In this document: positions 17,201 through 24,413 of the stretch, piece after piece
Position numbering within the stretch: the first letter of the stretch is position 1
How the letters are laid out: every line of letters begins with the position of its first letter
DNA from: a candidate division TA06 bacterium
GTDB lineage: Bacteria > Edwardsbacteria > AC1 > EtOH8
Direction of reading: 5' to 3'
Length of the DNA: 64,000 nt
Assembly (NCBI GenBank): GCA_016235665.1
Contig: JACRJI010000008.1
Location: 310,001-374,000 of the forward strand
Translations under genes and position numbers: made by a program
The notes under the pieces: generated by a model
What the model saw: only the letters and a program-made list of their open reading frames with translations
Database searches by the model: none
Told to the model about the DNA's origin: nothing

Positions 17201-17384
17201 TGGCCTCCACCTCGGCCGGGCCTACCCCGGGGTAATCGGTCATCACCGCCACGATGGGAAATGACATATCGGGCAGCAGGTCTATGTTCAAGTTTACCAT
17301 GGCCACCAGCCCGATGATGGTGATGCCGATGAAGATCATGAAGACTGTGACCGGCCGCTTGATCCCAAATTCGGATAGAATCAT
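14274..17384 (-). CDS. RND-family efflux pump, inner-membrane subunit (HAE1/AcrB-like)
   Basis: The 1036-residue length and the twice-repeated layout of membrane bundle plus two periplasmic loops are typical of RND pumps. The start ILSEFGIKRPVTVFMIFIGI is the first membrane helix. GRLVDDSIVVLENI carries the paired aspartates of the proton relay in TM4. FIGIIMLVGIVVSNAILLVD is the TM10 region. The pump exports hydrophobic compounds with a fusion protein and an outer-membrane channel, both encoded just upstream. It lies 2 bases after the fusion protein gene and ends before a terminator. The substrate is unknown; co-transcription with mlaEFD hints at lipid or envelope stress. Confidence 0.93.
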   Translation of the reverse strand: MILSEFGIKRPVTVFMIFIGITIIGLVAMVNLNIDLLPDMSFPIVAVMTDYPGVGPAEVEAMVSRRIESAVSMVRDVKNVRSTSKEGSSMVIVEFDWGTDIDAAAIDVREKIDLVKSYLPAEVQNPIIVKFDPSLMPVMVIGVSSPRGVSELRQYADDNLKDRLARIPGVASVTVQGGQDRQIHVNIDRTRMEALGLSFDQVGMALMASNLNLPGGHLKSGQLDFLIRIPGEFKTVEQISATVIGNKGGTPVYLRDIAKVEDSFNELDSETKLNGQRSVAMVVQKQSGSNTVAVSNKIQAKLKELQKQVPSDIALSTAFDSAEFIRGSIKSLETEAITGSLLAVLIIILFLRNFSSTLIISLSIPFSIIVTFILLYFRNMTLNIMTLGGLALGVGRLVDDSIVVLENIYRHRESGQSPEEAALKGSDQVAMAVLAATITTIVVFLPIAFVSGIAGVLFRPMAYTVSFSLIGSYFVSMMLLPLLTSRFLKIESHQVDGSGSSWWKNLLDKIGQWLKGLDDVYQNILTWALSRKKAVMAITLGVVIVSGALFGLSDSEFMPTSDEGEFTVSITMPVGTSFKQTGSVMQRIEDIIKADIPEANTIYTQFGEGEGMRKAMANSGPNIGAIRVKLGPRSQRSRGIDEIMDKLRAKVAAIPDAKAVFASGSLISQIMSMGSGGAIQVDIQGYDLEASKKLAEQVKGIMASVPGTKDVTVSRSEGMPELQIIVDRDKAGALGLSVYQVASAVETAFKGKTVTRFRDSKFGKEYDVVVRFQEKDRSQMPDIKNLKVMSAMGQLVPVSNIARVEKAFGPVDISRKNQQRIVSVTANAKGRAIGAINGDLAKEIAKISIPEGFTIEVGGSAKDMADSFKSLFYAMLLAIMLVYMVLAAQFESLLDPFVILFSVPLGIVGVIWGLFLTGINFSVIVFIGIIMLVGIVVSNAILLVDYANVLRREGLALYQAVIKAGHTRLRPILMTTLTTIVGMVPMALGIGESSETYAPLAISVISGLIASTVLTLVFVPTLYVLFEERLKKHRDK

Positions 17385-17386
17385 GG

Positions 17387-18283
17387 TTATTTGCCTCCTA
17401 CTATCTCCACCGCCGAACCCTGGGCGACGGAATGCTGGCCGGCCACTATCAGTTTGTCGCCGAAGGACAGGCCCGACCTGATGGCGCTGGTCTCGCCCAT
17501 GTCCAGATCGACCGCTATCTGGCGGACCACGGCCTGCCCGTTCTCCGCCACAAACACCTGGGCCCCGGCATCGCGTTCAATGATGGCAGTGCTGGGAATG
17601 ACTATGCCCTTCAAATGACGCTTGATGTTGATGCTGGCCCGGGCATACATCCCGGGGCGGATCTTGAGCCCGGCATTGTTAATGGCGATCTCGGCCTTGG
17701 TGGTACGGCTCAGGTTGTCCACTGTGGGCGACAGCCGGGATATCCGGCCGATGAAGGTCTGGTCCGGCCAGGCATCTATGGAGACCCGGGCCGTAGCCCC
17801 CCGGTTGACCCTTGATATCTCGGCCTCGGGCACCTGGACCACCAGTTTTACCTGGTGATAGTCGGCTATCTGGAATAGCGGCATGCCCGGTGCCACATGG
17901 GCGCCGGTGTCAAAATACCTCTTGGTCAGCCAGCCCGAAATGGGGGCATCCAAAACTGCTTCCTTGAATTCTACCCCGATCTCGTCCCGGTCGATGCTTA
18001 CCACGTTCTGGCCCTTTTCCACCCAGTCCCCTTCCTCCAGCAGATATTTGATGATCTTGCCGGGGACCTTGGCCGGGACTTCGGTCTGGTTCTCGGCCAT
18101 CATGGTGCCAGAGAGATTGAGGGTTTCATCGTAGTCGGAAGGCGCGATGGTCAGCACCTCAACCGGGAATTTTGTGGCCGACTCCTTGGCGCCTTTTTTG
18201 CTTAAGGCCACTTTTACCAGCCGGAAGCCGATCAATGCAACTATGGCGGCCAGAATTACGATCAGGATGTTCTTGCCCTTCAT
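17387..18283 (-). CDS. RND efflux membrane fusion protein (HlyD/AcrA-like)
   Basis: The 298-residue protein has an N-terminal membrane anchor (NILIVILAAIVALIGFRLV). It is followed by the biotinyl-lipoyl halves (VPAKVPGKIIKYLLEEGDWV and ISGWLTKRYFDTGAHVAPGM) and the beta-barrel part. The alpha-hairpin between the lipoyl halves is very short, only a few residues around VVSIDRDEIGVEFKEAVLDA, so it may reach the outer-membrane channel differently from AcrA. It connects the RND pump (2 bases downstream) with the TolC-like protein. Confidence 0.88.
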   Translation of the reverse strand: MKGKNILIVILAAIVALIGFRLVKVALSKKGAKESATKFPVEVLTIAPSDYDETLNLSGTMMAENQTEVPAKVPGKIIKYLLEEGDWVEKGQNVVSIDRDEIGVEFKEAVLDAPISGWLTKRYFDTGAHVAPGMPLFQIADYHQVKLVVQVPEAEISRVNRGATARVSIDAWPDQTFIGRISRLSPTVDNLSRTTKAEIAINNAGLKIRPGMYARASINIKRHLKGIVIPSTAIIERDAGAQVFVAENGQAVVRQIAVDLDMGETSAIRSGLSFGDKLIVAGQHSVAQGSAVEIVGGK

Positions 18284-18459
18284 GAATGAACCTTGCTCCT
18301 TGTACAGTATATTCTTTGTTATGTGTTATTAACCAGATCGCTTAACAGGGGCCATTTTATCAGGAATCCATGAAACCAGAAATACTAACTTCACCATTCC
18401 CAATTCACCAAGTTTGTCATAGTGTCCTAATGCCCATGGAAAAGTTGCCCGGGAAGCCT
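18284..18459. other. Spacer inside the efflux operon, no feature seen
   Basis: A 176-base gap lies between the TolC-like gene and the fusion protein gene. It shows no convincing ORF, terminator or strong promoter, so read-through transcription is likely. Confidence 0.35.
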
Positions 18460-19818
18460 TTACCTAAGCGCCGCCCCCACCGCTTTCTCCAGCCTGGCCA
18501 GGGAAACCAGATAATCATGCACCGCCTGGATCCGGTTGGTCTGGGCCTGGGTCAGGGCCAGCTGGGCGTCCAGCACGTCAAGGTTGGTGGCCTGGCCGCT
18601 CTCGTAGCGGGCCTTGGCGATCTTCAGGGCCTCTTCGGCCTGGCCCACCGAAAGCTGCTGGGAGAATATTGTCTTTTCGCTGGCCTTCAGCGTCAGGTAT
18701 CCGGCCGAGACCTCCAGCCGGATCCAGTCTTCAACCTGCTGTTTTACCAAGCTCAGCTGCCGGGAATTAGCCCGGGCTTCCTTGATCTTTCCCAATCCGG
18801 AACCGCCGTCGAACAGGGACCAGCTGGCGGAGATCCCCAGGTCCCAGTTCTTGTTCCACTCGTCACTGCTGGAGAACCCTGAACCCTTGCTGTAGGAATA
18901 ATCGGAGAACAGGGCCACGGTGGGCTGATAGCTGGAGTATGATATTAATTTAGCCTTCTCTACCATTTTTTGCCGCAGTACTAGAGACCTGAATTCCGGC
19001 CGTAAGTCAAGGGCTTTGGCCGTTAATGAGGCACTGTCGATCTCCACCGTAAAATATTCCATGGAGTCGGATAATGTCACCGGGGCTTCCAGTTTGCGGT
19101 TCAAGGCCATATTAAAGGCCTGACGTGACAGATCCACCGCGTTCTGCATCCGGATCAGCTGGGGCTGGAGATTGGAAAGCTGTACCTCGGCCCTCAGCAG
19201 GTCATAGCGGGAAACCATGCCGTTCTGGTAAAGAGCCCTGACCCGCTCCACATGTTTTTCTATGGAGGAGACAGCTTCCTTTGTTACAGCCAGGGCGCTT
19301 TGGGCCAGCAGCAGATCGTAGTAGGCCTGTTTGGCGGTGAAAATCACAGCAGCTTTGGCGCTGTCGTAAGACTCGGCGGCCGCTTTCAGGTTAAGCCGGG
19401 TGATCTGAAAACCCTGCCAGATCCTGCCCCCGGTATAGATCGGCCAGCTGGCAGTGAGTTTGCCGGAATAAGTGTTTCCGATCTTGTCGGAAGTGATAGA
19501 AGCGCTGGACATCGGCACTACGTCGCCGGTGGGGACGTGGGTGCCGTCCAGCACCGGGAGATAATAGGTCTGCCCCATTTTCATGTCGATCAGGCTGTTG
19601 AGGCGCACCAGGCTGCCCGAGGCCGAGATCTGGGGAACCAGATTGCCTCGCACCGACTCCATCTGTCCCTGGGCGGCGGTGATCTTTTCCCGTGAGACCT
19701 GAATGGAAGGATTGTTCTTCAGTGCAATATCCACCGCCTGCTGTAGCGAATATTCCTCGGCCATGGCAGCCGTTAAGGATAATACCATCACCATTACAAG
19801 GAAAAACGTTTTTTTCAT
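18460..19818 (-). CDS. TolC-family outer-membrane efflux protein
   Basis: The 452-residue protein starts with a signal peptide (KKTFFLVMVMVLSLTAAMA, cleavage probably before EEYSLQQAVD). It has the two-fold TolC repeat of long helices: LKNNPSIQVSREKITAAQGQ opens the first half and LRPEFRSLVLRQKMVEKAKL the second. It ends ATNLDVLDAQLALTQAQTN, the usual last helix. It forms a trimeric channel through the outer membrane. It lies between tetR and the fusion protein gene on the same strand. The N-terminal insert around MGQTYYLPVLDGTHVP is longer than usual. Confidence 0.92.
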   Translation of the reverse strand: MKKTFFLVMVMVLSLTAAMAEEYSLQQAVDIALKNNPSIQVSREKITAAQGQMESVRGNLVPQISASGSLVRLNSLIDMKMGQTYYLPVLDGTHVPTGDVVPMSSASITSDKIGNTYSGKLTASWPIYTGGRIWQGFQITRLNLKAAAESYDSAKAAVIFTAKQAYYDLLLAQSALAVTKEAVSSIEKHVERVRALYQNGMVSRYDLLRAEVQLSNLQPQLIRMQNAVDLSRQAFNMALNRKLEAPVTLSDSMEYFTVEIDSASLTAKALDLRPEFRSLVLRQKMVEKAKLISYSSYQPTVALFSDYSYSKGSGFSSSDEWNKNWDLGISASWSLFDGGSGLGKIKEARANSRQLSLVKQQVEDWIRLEVSAGYLTLKASEKTIFSQQLSVGQAEEALKIAKARYESGQATNLDVLDAQLALTQAQTNRIQAVHDYLVSLARLEKAVGAALR

Positions 19819-19861
19819 TTTAAGCCCTTTGTCTTTGTTTCCAATATTTTTTTGTTATTAT

Positions 19862-20467
19862 CTATTGTGACTTTATCCCGTTGAAGAAAATCCCGGTTAT
19901 GAACTTGACTTCTTCTGGGTCGTTGATCTTTTTCTTGTTCAGTAGCGATCCCATGGCCGAGCCGTGGGTCAGATTGAACAGGGCCGCAGAGGTGCGGACC
20001 GGGTCCTTTGCGGAAAATACTCCCTCTTTGATGCCCTGTTTGATCATGCTGGCCACTATGGTGGTCAGGTTCCTGAAATGGACCATCATGTTCTCGGCCG
20101 TCGGTAATGAATTCATCCCCGGGCGTTCTTTGCTTAACAGCTGCAGGAAATCGACGTTCTGTTCAAAGATCAAAAGCATGGTCTTGATAACCTTCTCCAC
20201 TTTGGCTGGGGCTGGAAGGTCCTCCTGAGATACCTGTTCCAGGCTCTTTTCAAAATTTATGATCTCTTCTTCCAGCATGGTGGCAAAAAGGTCGTCCTTG
20301 TTCTGGAAATAGCCGTAAAGAGTGCCTTTGGCAAACTCGGCCTTCTCGGCGATCTCATCCAGGGTGGCTGCGTGCAAGCCTTTCTGGGCGAAGACCTGGC
20401 GGGCGGCCTTTAGTATCTCCTGGCGTTTAACCAGCCGTTCCCGTTCCTTGCGCGGTATGCTTTCCAT
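19862..20467 (-). CDS. TetR-family transcriptional regulator
   Basis: The 201-residue protein has an N-terminal TetR helix-turn-helix (ILKAARQVFAQKGLHAATLD, then EIAEKAEFAKGTLYGYFQNK). The helical C-terminal half is a ligand-binding and dimerisation domain. It is embedded between mlaD and the tolC-like gene. The promoter at 23133-23161 is overlapped by a palindrome of TetR type, so it most likely represses its own seven-gene operon and releases it when a ligand, perhaps a pump substrate or lipid, binds. That regulatory link is inference from position and operator shape. Confidence 0.9.
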   Translation of the reverse strand: MESIPRKERERLVKRQEILKAARQVFAQKGLHAATLDEIAEKAEFAKGTLYGYFQNKDDLFATMLEEEIINFEKSLEQVSQEDLPAPAKVEKVIKTMLLIFEQNVDFLQLLSKERPGMNSLPTAENMMVHFRNLTTIVASMIKQGIKEGVFSAKDPVRTSAALFNLTHGSAMGSLLNKKKINDPEEVKFITGIFFNGIKSQ

Positions 20468-20534
20468 AGTAACCTGTATTTTTGTTGGATTTGATGAATA
20501 ATTCCTTTGCCATAACCGGCCAGGGGAATTAAGG

Positions 20535-21494
20535 CTAAAACACGCTGATACCTAAATATTTTTTGGGATCCTTTTTTATATCCTTGATAAGCTTGTTCAG
20601 TTCTTCCGACGATTCCTTAAGGTTTTTATACAGATCTTCATCCTTTGACAGCTTGCCAAGGTTACCCTCGCCTTTTTCCATCCGGTTCAGAATGAGGTTC
20701 AACCGCCGGGAGGTGGAGTCCAGGGTATTGAATAGCTCCGGTTCCCTGATCATCCGGCCCAAAGTTCCCTGGCCCCGCTTCAGGCTGTCGGAGATGGTGT
20801 TGATGTTGGACATGGTCTGATTGAGGTTGTTGTACAGGGAAGGGTCGTTCATCAGTTTGCCCACAGTCCCCTTGTTATTCTTTACCAGTATTATCAAGTG
20901 GTTCAGGCTTACCAAAGCAGAATCCAAATTTGTGTAAAGCCTTGGATCATCTATCATCTTGCCCAGGGTGCCGGTGCCCTTTTCTATCTTCTTCATGATC
21001 ACATTGAGCGAGATGGCCGTGGAATTAAGGGTATCCGAGATCTCGGCCACTTTGCCCATTATCTCCTCGGGGGCCATCACCGCTATGGTAGACAGTTCCC
21101 CTCCGTTTTCCATCATCGGACGGTCCATCGAAGCCGGCACTATCTCCACCAATTTGTCGCCCAGCAGCCCCATGCTGCTGATCCTGGCCATGGAACCCTG
21201 CCGGATCCTGGGCTGGGCCTGCTTTTCAATCCTTAAGCGGGCCTCCACCTTTTGGCGACCGCCTATCTCCACCAGGGCAATGCTTTTGACCACTCCCACT
21301 TGGAACCCGGAGACCCTCACCGGGGCGCCTTCCTGCAGACCGCTGACGTCGTCGAACCTGGCGTTCAGATAATAACGCTGTTTCAACAGCCCTTGGCGTT
21401 CTCCCACCGAAAGCACGGCCACCAGGGCCACCGCCAGGCCCACGGTTATCAGCAGGCCGACCTTGAATTCGTGGGACAGTTTATTGATTGGCAT
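20535..21494 (-). CDS. mlaD: MCE/MlaD-type lipid-binding protein
   Basis: The 319-residue protein has one N-terminal membrane helix (EFKVGLLITVGLAVALVAVL) and a single MCE domain (about 38-115), including LNARFDDVSGLQEGAPVRVS. A long helical tail with repeated GTLGKMIDDPRLYTNLD-like units follows (GTVGKLMNDPSLYNNL, GTLGRMIREPELFNTL, GNLGKLSKDEDLYKNL). MCE proteins ring the lipid path of ABC importers that keep outer-membrane asymmetry. The start overlaps the mlaF stop by 14 bases. The four tail repeats probably form a coiled structure that spans or contacts the periplasm. Confidence 0.93.
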   Translation of the reverse strand: MPINKLSHEFKVGLLITVGLAVALVAVLSVGERQGLLKQRYYLNARFDDVSGLQEGAPVRVSGFQVGVVKSIALVEIGGRQKVEARLRIEKQAQPRIRQGSMARISSMGLLGDKLVEIVPASMDRPMMENGGELSTIAVMAPEEIMGKVAEISDTLNSTAISLNVIMKKIEKGTGTLGKMIDDPRLYTNLDSALVSLNHLIILVKNNKGTVGKLMNDPSLYNNLNQTMSNINTISDSLKRGQGTLGRMIREPELFNTLDSTSRRLNLILNRMEKGEGNLGKLSKDEDLYKNLKESSEELNKLIKDIKKDPKKYLGISVF

Positions 21495-22224
21495 TTTCGA
21501 TCGTTCCCCCTTTAATGAAGTCCTGGACGAATTTTAGTTTGGAACCCTTTAGTTCGTTGGAGGTGCCGGAGAAAAGTATCCCGCCGTCCTTGATCACCTC
21601 AAAGCGGTCGGCCACTTTAAAGGCGTTGGCTATTTCGTGGGTCACCACAATGGAGCCCACCTTGTGTTCATCTTTCAGCTTATTGATCAGCTCATTGATC
21701 TTGCGGGAGGTCAGCGGATCCAGACCGGTGGTGGGTTCGTCGTAGAACATATAGCGGGGATCAAGCACAATAGCCCGGGCCAGGGCCACCCTCTTCTTCA
21801 TGCCTCCGGAAAGTTCCGAGGGCATGGTCTGTTCGGTTCCGGATAGTTCCACAAAACTGAGGGCTTGGGCCACTTTTTCGGAGATCTCACCTTCAGATAG
21901 CTTCAAATGTTCCCGTAAGGGGTAGGCCACATTCTCCTTGACGTTCATGGAATCAAACAACGCCGCCCCCTGGAATAGCATCCCTATCTTTTTCCTCAGG
22001 GGCAGCATCTGCTCCTCGGTGTAACCGGTGGTATCCTCGCCGTCAATGATTATCCGTCCGTGTTCCTGTTTAAGCAGCCGGAGGATTATCTTCAGGGTCA
22101 CGCTCTTGCCGCATCCGGAGCGGCCCAGTATCACCAGGGTTTCGCCCTGGTCTATCCTGAGGTTGACCCCTTTTAAGACCGGCTTGCCTTCAAAGGATTT
22201 ATGGATGTCGTAAAGTTCGATCAT
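21481..22224 (-). CDS. mlaF: MlaF-type ABC transporter ATPase
   Basis: The 247-residue ATPase has Walker A GRSGCGKS, the Q-loop region GMLFQGAALFDSMNV, the signature SELSGGMKKRVALARAI, Walker B YMFYDEPTTGLDP, and the H-loop at VVTHE. GMLFQGAALFDSM and the SGGMKKR signature are typical of the MlaF/Ttg2A group. It powers lipid movement by the MlaE permease. It lies between mlaE and mlaD with the overlap noted there. All catalytic motifs are intact. Confidence 0.95.
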   Translation of the reverse strand: MIELYDIHKSFEGKPVLKGVNLRIDQGETLVILGRSGCGKSVTLKIILRLLKQEHGRIIIDGEDTTGYTEEQMLPLRKKIGMLFQGAALFDSMNVKENVAYPLREHLKLSEGEISEKVAQALSFVELSGTEQTMPSELSGGMKKRVALARAIVLDPRYMFYDEPTTGLDPLTSRKINELINKLKDEHKVGSIVVTHEIANAFKVADRFEVIKDGGILFSGTSNELKGSKLKFVQDFIKGGTIENANQ

Positions 22225-22319
22225 TTATTTCATTCTGTTCAGTATTCAGTATTCTCTATCCAGTATTCCCCAGTGGACATTGGATAGTGGCTACCGGATA
22301 GTGGTTAGTCATGTCAGGT

Positions 22320-23111
22320 TTACATTCCCATTAGGAACAGCACCTTGGTGATGAAGGCATCCAGCAAAAAGACCAGCACCGAGGAGACCACCACCGTACG
22401 GGTAACCGCGTCGCCCACCCCCTTGGTGCCGCCCCGGGCATTAAGACCGAAGTAGCAGGCCACGATGGCAACCATCCCCCCGAACACTATGGGTTTTACA
22501 AAACCGCTGATCAGATCGTTAAAGACCAGGGAATTGACCACCGAGGTCCGGTAAAAGTTGGCCGTCAGCCCCAGGTTCATCACACTGACCAGCATCCCGC
22601 CCAGTATCCCGATCAGGTCGCCCACCACCACCAGGATGGGCAGCATGATCACCGCCGCAAAGAACCTGGTCAACACCAGCTTCCGGATGGGATCTGTGGC
22701 TAGGGCCCGCATAGCGTCTATCTGCTCCGAGACCTGCATCGAGCCCAGTTCGGCGGTGATGCCCGCCCCCACCCGTCCGGCGAAGACCAGGGAGATCAGC
22801 ACCGGGCCCAGTTCCCGCACCAGCGAGACCGAGACGATACCGCCCACATAGAGCTTGGCCCCGAAACGCATTAGGGCATAGCCGATCTGAAAGGCCAGCA
22901 CGAAGCCGGTGAAGAACGAGGTCAGCACCACTATCGGCAAGGAATCCACCCCCACCCGGTCCATCTGCTCCCAGATCAGTTTGGGGTAATAGGGCGGCCG
23001 GACCAGCCTTTTGGCCACTTCCCAGTGAAAGGCAAAAAAGCGGTATAGAGCTTCCACGGTGAAAGCGGCGGTGTTTATGATATAATCTTTCATTTTGCCC
23101 GTTTGGTTCAT
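22320..23111 (-). CDS. mlaE: MlaE-family ABC transporter permease
   Basis: The 263-residue permease has five or six membrane segments and the MlaE core (GVDSLPIVVLTSFFTGFVLA, VRELGPVLISLVFAGRVGAG, EQIDAMRALATDPIRKLV). It is the first gene of the operon. The ATG at 23111 lies only 22 bases from the end of the -10 hexamer and has no Shine-Dalgarno. An in-frame ATG at 23093 (MKDYIINTAAF) would leave a longer leader and is a reasonable alternative. It moves phospholipid between the membranes with MlaF and MlaD. Confidence 0.92.
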   Translation of the reverse strand: MNQTGKMKDYIINTAAFTVEALYRFFAFHWEVAKRLVRPPYYPKLIWEQMDRVGVDSLPIVVLTSFFTGFVLAFQIGYALMRFGAKLYVGGIVSVSLVRELGPVLISLVFAGRVGAGITAELGSMQVSEQIDAMRALATDPIRKLVLTRFFAAVIMLPILVVVGDLIGILGGMLVSVMNLGLTANFYRTSVVNSLVFNDLISGFVKPIVFGGMVAIVACYFGLNARGGTKGVGDAVTRTVVVSSVLVFLLDAFITKVLFLMGM

Positions 23112-23114
23112 AAT

Positions 23115-23134
23115 ATGACTGACTGGTCGGTCAT
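23115..23134. promoter_or_regulatory. Palindromic TetR-type operator
   Basis: ATGACTGACTGGTCGGTCAT is a 20-base palindrome with two mismatched pairs. The GACYGAC/GTCRGTC half-sites resemble operators of TetR regulators of efflux genes. It begins at the last base of the -10 element and covers the expected transcription start, an ideal place to block initiation. The tetR gene in the same operon is the likely ligand-responsive repressor. Confidence 0.7.
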
Positions 23135-23161
23135 TATACTATTAATTTGCTATTTTGTCAA
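23133..23161 (-). promoter_or_regulatory. Strong sigma70-type promoter of the mla-tetR-efflux operon
   Basis: The reverse strand reads TTGACA (23161-23156), 17 bases, then TATAAT (23138-23133): both consensus hexamers with perfect spacing. Such a strong core makes sense for a tightly repressed operon. The start site would fall near 23126, inside the palindrome. Confidence 0.85.
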
Positions 23162-23178
23162 GTATGTTCGCTAAATTT

Positions 23179-23207
23179 AAAAAGCCGCCTTTAACAGGCG
23201 GCTTTTT
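23179..23207 (-). terminator. Bidirectional rho-independent terminator
   Basis: A perfect 12-base stem (AAAAAGCCGCCT with AGGCGGCTTTTT) has a 5-base loop and A/T flanks on both sides. It begins 15 bases after the stop of the PorV-like gene and ends that transcript just ahead of the mlaE promoter. Confidence 0.9.
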
Positions 23208-23222
23208 AAGACCTTCCAAATA

Positions 23223-24233
23223 TTATTCCATGTACAAACTGACCGCGCCCACAAATGACTGCTGCCATTTATTGGTAGGCAGATCCAGGGTGTTGACCAC
23301 CGCACCGTCTATCAAGAACCTCTTATACAAATAACCCACTCCCCCGGTCCAGACATAGTCCTCCTTGGCGGCTTTGAATATCCGGCTGTAACCCAAACGT
23401 CCGGAAACTGCGCCATAGCCTGGTATCACATACTTGTATTCCCCTGCCAGGGAGTAGCGGAACTGGGGGGTTCCGCTGCCCAAATATTTTTCCAGGGAAC
23501 CGGATATTTTCGGCAGTTTGTCGGTGACGATGGCCCCGCCCAGCCACAGCTTGGGCTTAAGTTTGTCATCTTCAACGTTCTTCCAGTATACTTTTCCCAG
23601 TATGTTCTGCCCGGCCGCTCCGATCTTCAAATTGCGGTAATTCCCGTAAAAACCCAGGTCTATCCCGTAGCCGATGCTGTTCTCCTCAAAGGTTTGGGCC
23701 TTGGTCCATAAACTATCACGCTTGGTCTGGGTGATCTCCAGCATCCGGCCCCACAGAACCTTGGCCGTCAAGCCCATGGCGGTGTTGGGATTCAAATCGT
23801 CCCTTTGGCCCAAAACCAGGGCAAACTCATCTACTCCGTAACGCAGGTAATTGCTGACTGAATCCGTTCCGTTATACGCCACCGATTCCCCGGCGTGCCG
23901 GACCAATGAGCGCCAAGACAAGCCCATTCCCTTGGTAGCCATGGCCAGATAATTGAGCCGTTTGTGCCCTGAGGTCAGCGGGTCGGATAAAAGACCGGAT
24001 GAGTGGGTGTAGTTAAGGGTGAACATCGGCCAAAGCAGGGAAGAAAGCTGGGCCGGGTTCCAGTGTATCACCGACGGATCGTTGTCTATACCCGCTACGC
24101 AGCCGGAAAGCGACAGGGCCCTGGCCCCCACCATCGGTCCCTGGTAGCTTTGCCAGTCGATGACCGAAGCGTTGAGTGCCGCTGTGCTAAGCTTCAGCAA
24201 GGCCAGGATGAGCATTGATTTTCTATTCATCAT
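23223..24233 (-). CDS. PorV/PorQ-like outer-membrane barrel protein
   Basis: The 336-residue protein starts with a signal peptide (NRKSMLILALLKLSTAALNA) and then has GARALSLSGCVAGIDNDPSV followed by IHWNPAQL. That is the signature near the N-terminus of the PorV/UPF0164 family, usually ending in WNPA. The rest is alternating beta strands with aromatic ends, as in a 14-strand barrel. In FCB bacteria such proteins are shuttle or porin parts of the type IX secretion system, or related uncharacterised barrels. An AAGGA ribosome site precedes the start. It may serve the protein with a C-terminal sorting domain at 41290-42777, which is inference only. Confidence 0.72.
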   Translation of the reverse strand: MMNRKSMLILALLKLSTAALNASVIDWQSYQGPMVGARALSLSGCVAGIDNDPSVIHWNPAQLSSLLWPMFTLNYTHSSGLLSDPLTSGHKRLNYLAMATKGMGLSWRSLVRHAGESVAYNGTDSVSNYLRYGVDEFALVLGQRDDLNPNTAMGLTAKVLWGRMLEITQTKRDSLWTKAQTFEENSIGYGIDLGFYGNYRNLKIGAAGQNILGKVYWKNVEDDKLKPKLWLGGAIVTDKLPKISGSLEKYLGSGTPQFRYSLAGEYKYVIPGYGAVSGRLGYSRIFKAAKEDYVWTGGVGYLYKRFLIDGAVVNTLDLPTNKWQQSFVGAVSLYME

Positions 24234-24413
24234 TTTTCCTTTATACTTTTAATATTCAGCCGCAAAACGCACAAAGCTTGCCCTGAGTGCTATACTGAGC
24301 GATGCACTGAGCTAGGCCGAAGTGTTTATCGCAGTGCCAATCGAATGAAACACAAAATGGAGGAGTTTGTGATTTATGTGCTTTCTGTGGTTAATTTCAG
24401 CAAGCAACTACGT
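24234..24413. repeat. Intergenic spacer with degenerate repeat
   Basis: The 180-base gap between tamB and the PorV-like gene has no ORF or clear terminator. It holds GATGCACTGAGCTAGGCCGA (about 24301-24320), which resembles GTGCACTGAGCCTGTCGAA in the 48391-48499 repeat and its partner at 38294-38404. It looks like a decayed member of that family. Confidence 0.4.
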
